Assembly (NCBI GenBank): GCA_035455745.1
Contig: DATIEP010000018.1
Location: forward strand, 1 to 46,969
Length of the DNA: 46,969 bases
Direction of reading: 5' to 3'
Source of the DNA: JADGGM01 sp027307005
GTDB taxonomy: Bacteria > Gemmatimonadota > Gemmatimonadetes > Gemmatimonadales > Gemmatimonadaceae
In this document: in pieces, positions 41,962 to 46,969 of the stretch
Layout of the letters: every line of letters starts with the position of its first letter
How positions within the stretch are numbered: position 1 is the stretch's first letter
The notes under the pieces: generated by a model
Told to the model about the DNA's origin: nothing
The model's database searches: none
The model's input: only the letters and a program-made list of their open reading frames with translations
Position numbers and translations under genes: made by a program

Positions 41962-43431
41962 ATGCCGAACACGCGCGGTGGCAACTCGACGCGCCTAACG
42001 GAGCCGTGCGGCCGGCGCACGTTCTTGTCGGTATGCGCGGCGGCCGGCGCCGGGCTCCTTGCCGGCGTACCGTTAGGCAGCGCACGCCCGCGCCCGACGC
42101 CGGCGCAGCTCCGGTACGAGCGCCGCGAGCGCGCCCTCTTCCTGCACTTCGGCGTCAACACGTTCACCGACCGCGAATGGGGCACCGGCGAGGAAAGCCC
42201 ATCGCTGTTCGACCCGTCGGCGCTCGACGCCCGCCAATGGGCGCGATCCGCGCGATCGGCGGGCTTTCGGTCGATGGTGCTCACCGCCAAGCACCACGAC
42301 GGCTTCTGCCTCTGGCCCAGCGCCGTGACGGACCACGGTGTGCGCCGGAGTCCGTGGCGCGGCGGCGCGGGCGATGTGGTGCGCGAGTTCACCGATGCCT
42401 GTCGCGCAGAGGGCCTGGGCGCCGGATTGTATCTGTCGCCGTGGGACCGCCACGAGCGATCGTACGGCGATTCGCCCCGCTACAACGACTTCTACGTCGC
42501 CCAGCTCACGGAGCTGCTGACGCGCTACGGACCGATCGCCGAAGTCTGGTTCGACGGCGCCAACGGTGAGGGGCCTAACGGAAAACGCCAGGCCTACGAC
42601 TGGGACCGGTTCCACCGCACGGTGCGCCGTCTGCAGCCTGATGCGGTCATGTTCTCCGACGCCGGCCCCGACGTCCGCTGGATCGGCAACGAAGACGGCG
42701 TGGCCGGCGATCCAAACTGGTCGATCGTGGATCCGCTCGCAGTGCCGTTTCCCGGCGCGACGGGCCCTGCGGTGGAGCGAATGCTGCAACACGGCGATCC
42801 GACTGGTACGGTGTGGCGACCCGGCGAGGCCGACGTGTCGATTCGTCCGGGTTGGTTCTGGCATGCGGCCGAGTCCGCCAAGGTGAAGAGCGTGGAAGAA
42901 CTGATCGACTTGTTCTTTGTCTCCGTTGGTCGGAACGCCAACGTGCTGCTCAACGTGCCGCCGAATCGCGCGGGTGTGCTGGACGAAGTCGACGTCGCTC
43001 GACTCGCGTCCTTCTCGAGTGAATTGTCCGCCCAGTTCGCCGAAAACGCCGCGGCCGGCGGGCGTGTGTCGGCGTCTTCCGAGGCATCCGGTCATGGTGC
43101 GGGAGCGACGCTGGACGGCGACCTGGATACCTGGTGGAGTCCGTGGGGCGAGGATCGATTGCCGTCGCTCGCCGTGACGTTCCGGAAGCCGGCACGAATC
43201 GGTGTAATCGAGTTGGCGGAAGCGATTCAGAACGGGCAACGGGTCGCGTCGCACGGCGTGGATGCGCTGGTGGCCGGTAGATGGCAGACGATTTCCACCG
43301 GGACCACCATCGGGCATAAGAAGTTGGACCGCGTGCCGCCGATGACGGTCCAAGGCGTTCGCCTTCGGATCGCGTCGTCGATCGGCGCGCCGCAGATCGC
43401 GACGATTGCCGTATGGCCGGGCCGTCCGTGA
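41962..43431 (+). CDS. Secreted alpha-L-fucosidase, GH29, with C-terminal discoidin-like domain
   Basis: The 489-residue protein has an N-terminal export signal with an RR motif (CGRRTFLSVCAAAGAGLLAG), compatible with Tat. The GH29 domain follows, with the His-rich AKHHDGFCLW block and the nucleophile D198 in EVWFDGANGEGP. It retains L-fucose from glycans by double displacement. Residues about 380-489 (GRVSASSEASG, ATLDGDLDTWWSPWG) form an F5/8 type C carbohydrate-binding domain. The enzyme acts outside the cytoplasm. Two GTTAGGC-family heptamers fall in its first 40 codons and one in the active-site region. Confidence 0.92.
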   Translation: MPNTRGGNSTRLTEPCGRRTFLSVCAAAGAGLLAGVPLGSARPRPTPAQLRYERRERALFLHFGVNTFTDREWGTGEESPSLFDPSALDARQWARSARSAGFRSMVLTAKHHDGFCLWPSAVTDHGVRRSPWRGGAGDVVREFTDACRAEGLGAGLYLSPWDRHERSYGDSPRYNDFYVAQLTELLTRYGPIAEVWFDGANGEGPNGKRQAYDWDRFHRTVRRLQPDAVMFSDAGPDVRWIGNEDGVAGDPNWSIVDPLAVPFPGATGPAVERMLQHGDPTGTVWRPGEADVSIRPGWFWHAAESAKVKSVEELIDLFFVSVGRNANVLLNVPPNRAGVLDEVDVARLASFSSELSAQFAENAAAGGRVSASSEASGHGAGATLDGDLDTWWSPWGEDRLPSLAVTFRKPARIGVIELAEAIQNGQRVASHGVDALVAGRWQTISTGTTIGHKKLDRVPPMTVQGVRLRIASSIGAPQIATIAVWPGRP

Positions 43432-43493
43432 CGTTGACGGCGCGCCCGTGAGCGTTGGACACAATCGAGATCCTTCAGCCGGAGCATCCCATC

Positions 43494-43853
43494 ATGTATA
43501 GAACCCCCCGTGTTCTTCGCCGCGTGGCGTCGCCCGTAGCGCTGATCGCGTCGCTGGCGCTGCTCGCCGGATGTGCGAGTGTCACGCCGATCCGTCAGCT
43601 CCTCGACGATCCGGCGCGCTACGACGGGAAATCCGTCCGGATCGAGGGTGTGGTGAAGGGATCGGCTGGGGCGTTAGGAATGGGCACGTATCAGGTGCAG
43701 GACAACACCGGCACGCTCACGGTGGTGACGAAGAGTAACGGGGCGCCGAGGACCGGAGACAAGATTGGCGTCCAGGGGATCTTCCAAGCGCTGTTCACGC
43801 TTGGCAGCCAGAGTCTGGCGGTGTTGCAGGAGCAGAGCCGGTCGTTCCCGTGA
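43494..43853 (+). CDS. Small lipoprotein with OB-fold-like domain
   Basis: The 119-residue protein has a lipoprotein signal (VALIASLALLAGCASV), with the lipobox LAGC, and a GGAG Shine-Dalgarno 9 nt before ATG 43494. The mature part (DDPARYDGKSVRIEGVVKG, TYQVQDNTGTLTVV, GDKIGVQGIFQAL) looks like a nucleic-acid-binding-type OB fold reused in secreted proteins. Function is unknown; it is probably anchored in the outer membrane and periplasmic. It lies between the fucosidase and the broken Uma2 gene. Confidence 0.82.
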   Translation: MYRTPRVLRRVASPVALIASLALLAGCASVTPIRQLLDDPARYDGKSVRIEGVVKGSAGALGMGTYQVQDNTGTLTVVTKSNGAPRTGDKIGVQGIFQALFTLGSQSLAVLQEQSRSFP

Positions 43854-43854
43854 T

Positions 43855-44421
43855 GTGAACGCTTGGAAAGCCGCATCGACCAATTGGACCGCGGAGCGCG
43901 TGCGCGCGCTGCCCGACGACGGCAAGCGGTACGAGGTCATCGACGGCGAGCTGTACGTAACGCCCGCGCCAACTTGGGAGCACCAGCGGGCGGTCCTCGG
44001 GCAGGCCTACCGAATGCGCTCGTACCTCGTTGGTCACCCGATCGCCGACGTGTACATCGCGCCCGCAGACGTCGAGTTCAGAATCGACAGGATGGTCGAG
44101 CCGGACTTGTTCGTCGTGCCCTTGGTCGACGGGCGCAGGCCACGTACTTGGGGAGAGGCGAAGAGACGTCTGTTGGCCGTCGAGATACTCTTGCCGTCTA
44201 CAGCACGCGCGGACCGACTGGCGAAGCGGCTTCTGTATCAGCGGGAGCGAGTGGCCGAGTAGTGGATTGTGGATATCGACGCTCGCCTCGTCGAGCGGTG
44301 GCGTCCCGACGATAGTCGGCCCGAGATAATAGTACGGGAGCTCGCGTGGCAGCCTGACTCAGCGGCGCCGGCGCTCACAATTGATCTCGATGGCTATTTC
44401 AGGGAAGTTTGTCTCGAGTAG
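43855..44421 (+). pseudogene. Uma2-family (DUF820) endonuclease-like gene with in-frame amber stop
   Basis: The frame from GTG 43855 matches the Uma2 family of PD-(D/E)XK-like proteins: ALPDDGKRYEVIDGELYVTP, VEPDLFVVPL and RLLAVEILLPSTARADR. It stops at TAG 44260-44262, where the family normally has Tyr in EYWIVD. Past the TAG the same frame goes on with WIVDIDARLVERW and reads to TAG 44419-44421, restoring the normal C-terminus including LTIDLDGYF. One base change (TAC/TAT to TAG) thus broke the gene. Alternatively the first part alone is a 135-residue product. Uma2 genes are common, often non-essential accessory genes. Confidence 0.8.
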
Positions 44422-44431
44422 CGTTCAGGCG

Positions 44432-44459
44432 TTGACATCACCGTCGGCCACGGTATCTT
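44432..44459 (+). promoter_or_regulatory. Sigma70-type promoter for fusA-tuf
   Basis: TTGACA (44432-44437), a 16-bp spacer and TATCTT (44454-44459) lie about 190 bp before the fusA ATG, just after the Uma2 pseudogene. The perfect -35 is strong support. It gives fusA its own transcription separate from rpsL-rpsG. Confidence 0.7.
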
Positions 44460-44478
44460 TTCCAGGCTACAACTGAAC

Positions 44479-44502
44479 CGCCGAGCACATTAAAGCTCGG
44501 CG
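44479..44502 (+). promoter_or_regulatory. Perfect 8-bp hairpin in the fusA leader
   Basis: CGCCGAGC (44479-44486), loop ACATTAAA, GCTCGGCG (44495-44502) form a perfect stem near the predicted transcript start. A second structured stretch with a T7 tract follows at 44556-44600. Together they could form an attenuator or a protein-binding leader. Confidence 0.6.
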
Positions 44503-44555
44503 CGCCATTGGGTCCCCACCCGCGCAGCAGTGGCGAGTGCACCCGGCGGCAGCGG

Positions 44556-44600
44556 ATGGATACCGGCTCCTTCGGGGGCGTCCGGTCCACCCGTTTTTTT
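44556..44600 (+). terminator. Possible attenuator-type terminator in the fusA leader
   Basis: ACCGG pairs with CCGGT around a CTCC-TTCG-GGGG element, and an alternative CGGG/CCCG pairing abuts TTTTTTT (44594-44600). The T7 run is striking in this GC-rich DNA. The two pairings exclude each other, so conditional termination before fusA is possible; folding was judged by eye only. Confidence 0.4.
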
Positions 44601-44647
44601 GCTGGATTTTCACTGGCTTCAGCCTTCGGCAGCGATAGCGAATTCTC

Positions 44648-46744
<2,097 letters not shown>

Positions 46745-46753
46745 CAGTCGGGA

Positions 46754-46777
46754 GCGGGCCTCCGTTAGGCGGCCCGC
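46754..46777 (+). terminator. Hairpin between fusA and tuf with a GTTAGGC heptamer in the loop
   Basis: GCGGGCC (46754-46760), a 10-nt loop TCCGTTAGGC and GGCCCGC (46771-46777) form a perfect 7-bp stem in the 90-bp gap. No U-tract follows, so read-through into tuf is likely. The loop carries the window-wide heptamer. Confidence 0.5.
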
Positions 46778-46834
46778 ACGGGCAGACCGTTCGTATTCGT
46801 GAGACGACAACCACTTCGAGCGTAGGAAGCAGCC

Positions 46835-46969
46835 ATGGCCAAGGCAAAGTTTGAGCGGACGAAGCCGCATGTGAACGTGGGGACGATCGGGCATGTGGAC
46901 CACGGGAAGACGACGTTGACGGCGGCGATCACGGCGATCCAGGCGAAGAAGGGGTTGGCGCAGTTCACG
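46835..46969 (+). CDS. tuf: Elongation factor Tu, N-terminal part (3' end outside window)
   Basis: The first 45 codons from ATG 46835 read MAKAKFERTKPHVNVGTIGH, then the P-loop GHVDHGKTT, clear EF-Tu. EF-Tu brings aminoacyl-tRNA to the ribosome. A GTAGGAAGC sequence precedes the ATG at a normal distance. Codons are strongly biased to G-ending ones (GTG, GGG, ACG, TTG, GCG). It is cut by the window edge. Confidence 0.97.
   Translation, partial: MAKAKFERTKPHVNVGTIGHVDHGKTTLTAAITAIQAKKGLAQFT

Noticed and set aside
13169..44647. Mobile element or prophage carrying the accessory genes
   Set aside because: No transposase, integrase, terminal repeats or tRNA att site could be seen.

Overview
The window is high-GC bacterial DNA whose gene content and protein styles suggest a soil or sediment member of the Gemmatimonadota. 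It has large RpoB/RpoC, a PadR gene paired with an orphan FtsX/MacB-type permease, many secreted peptidases and TonB-linked proteins. The phylum call is an inference from protein style; no 16S rRNA is present.

Left part (1-13168), core translation/transcription block: end of nusG, rplK-rplA-rplJ-rplL, rpoB-rpoC, a small secreted TonB-C-like protein, then rpsL-rpsG from their own promoter (TTGACA-N17-TAACTT). Strong hairpins follow rpoC and rpsG. fusA and tuf, which commonly follow rpsG directly, appear only at the right edge (44648-46969), where fusA has its own promoter and a structured leader. The str operon is therefore split by about 31.5 kb of accessory genes.

Accessory part: (i) 13271-15607, a secreted S9 peptidase, divergent from (ii) 16166-23237, a complete lasso-peptide cluster: PqqD-like RRE (B1), leader peptidase (B2), asparagine-synthetase-like cyclase (C), a 52-residue precursor (A), an HPr-kinase-like kinase, a split ABC-2 exporter and a nucleotidyltransferase. 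The precursor ends in Ser next to the kinase, which suggests a C-terminally phosphorylated lasso peptide. (iii) 23319-29237, an M16 protease and a permease/PadR pair with a clear operator. (iv) 29442-34756, an esterase, a zinc-ribbon membrane protein, a PP2C phosphatase and a winged-helix/alpha-beta-hydrolase fusion. (v) 34698-39024, a polytopic membrane protein, a methanethiol-oxidase/selenium-binding protein and a TonB-dependent receptor. (vi) 39365-44421, an APC permease overlapping an ATP-grasp protein, a GH29 alpha-L-fucosidase, an OB-fold lipoprotein and a Uma2-type gene broken by an amber codon.

Across the whole window the heptamer GTTAGGC/GCCTAAC occurs about 60 times by eye, in both orientations, in several reading frames and in intergenic DNA. 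That is roughly ten times what base composition predicts. It accounts for most TTA leucine codons in this high-GC sequence and looks like a DNA-level signal rather than codon preference.
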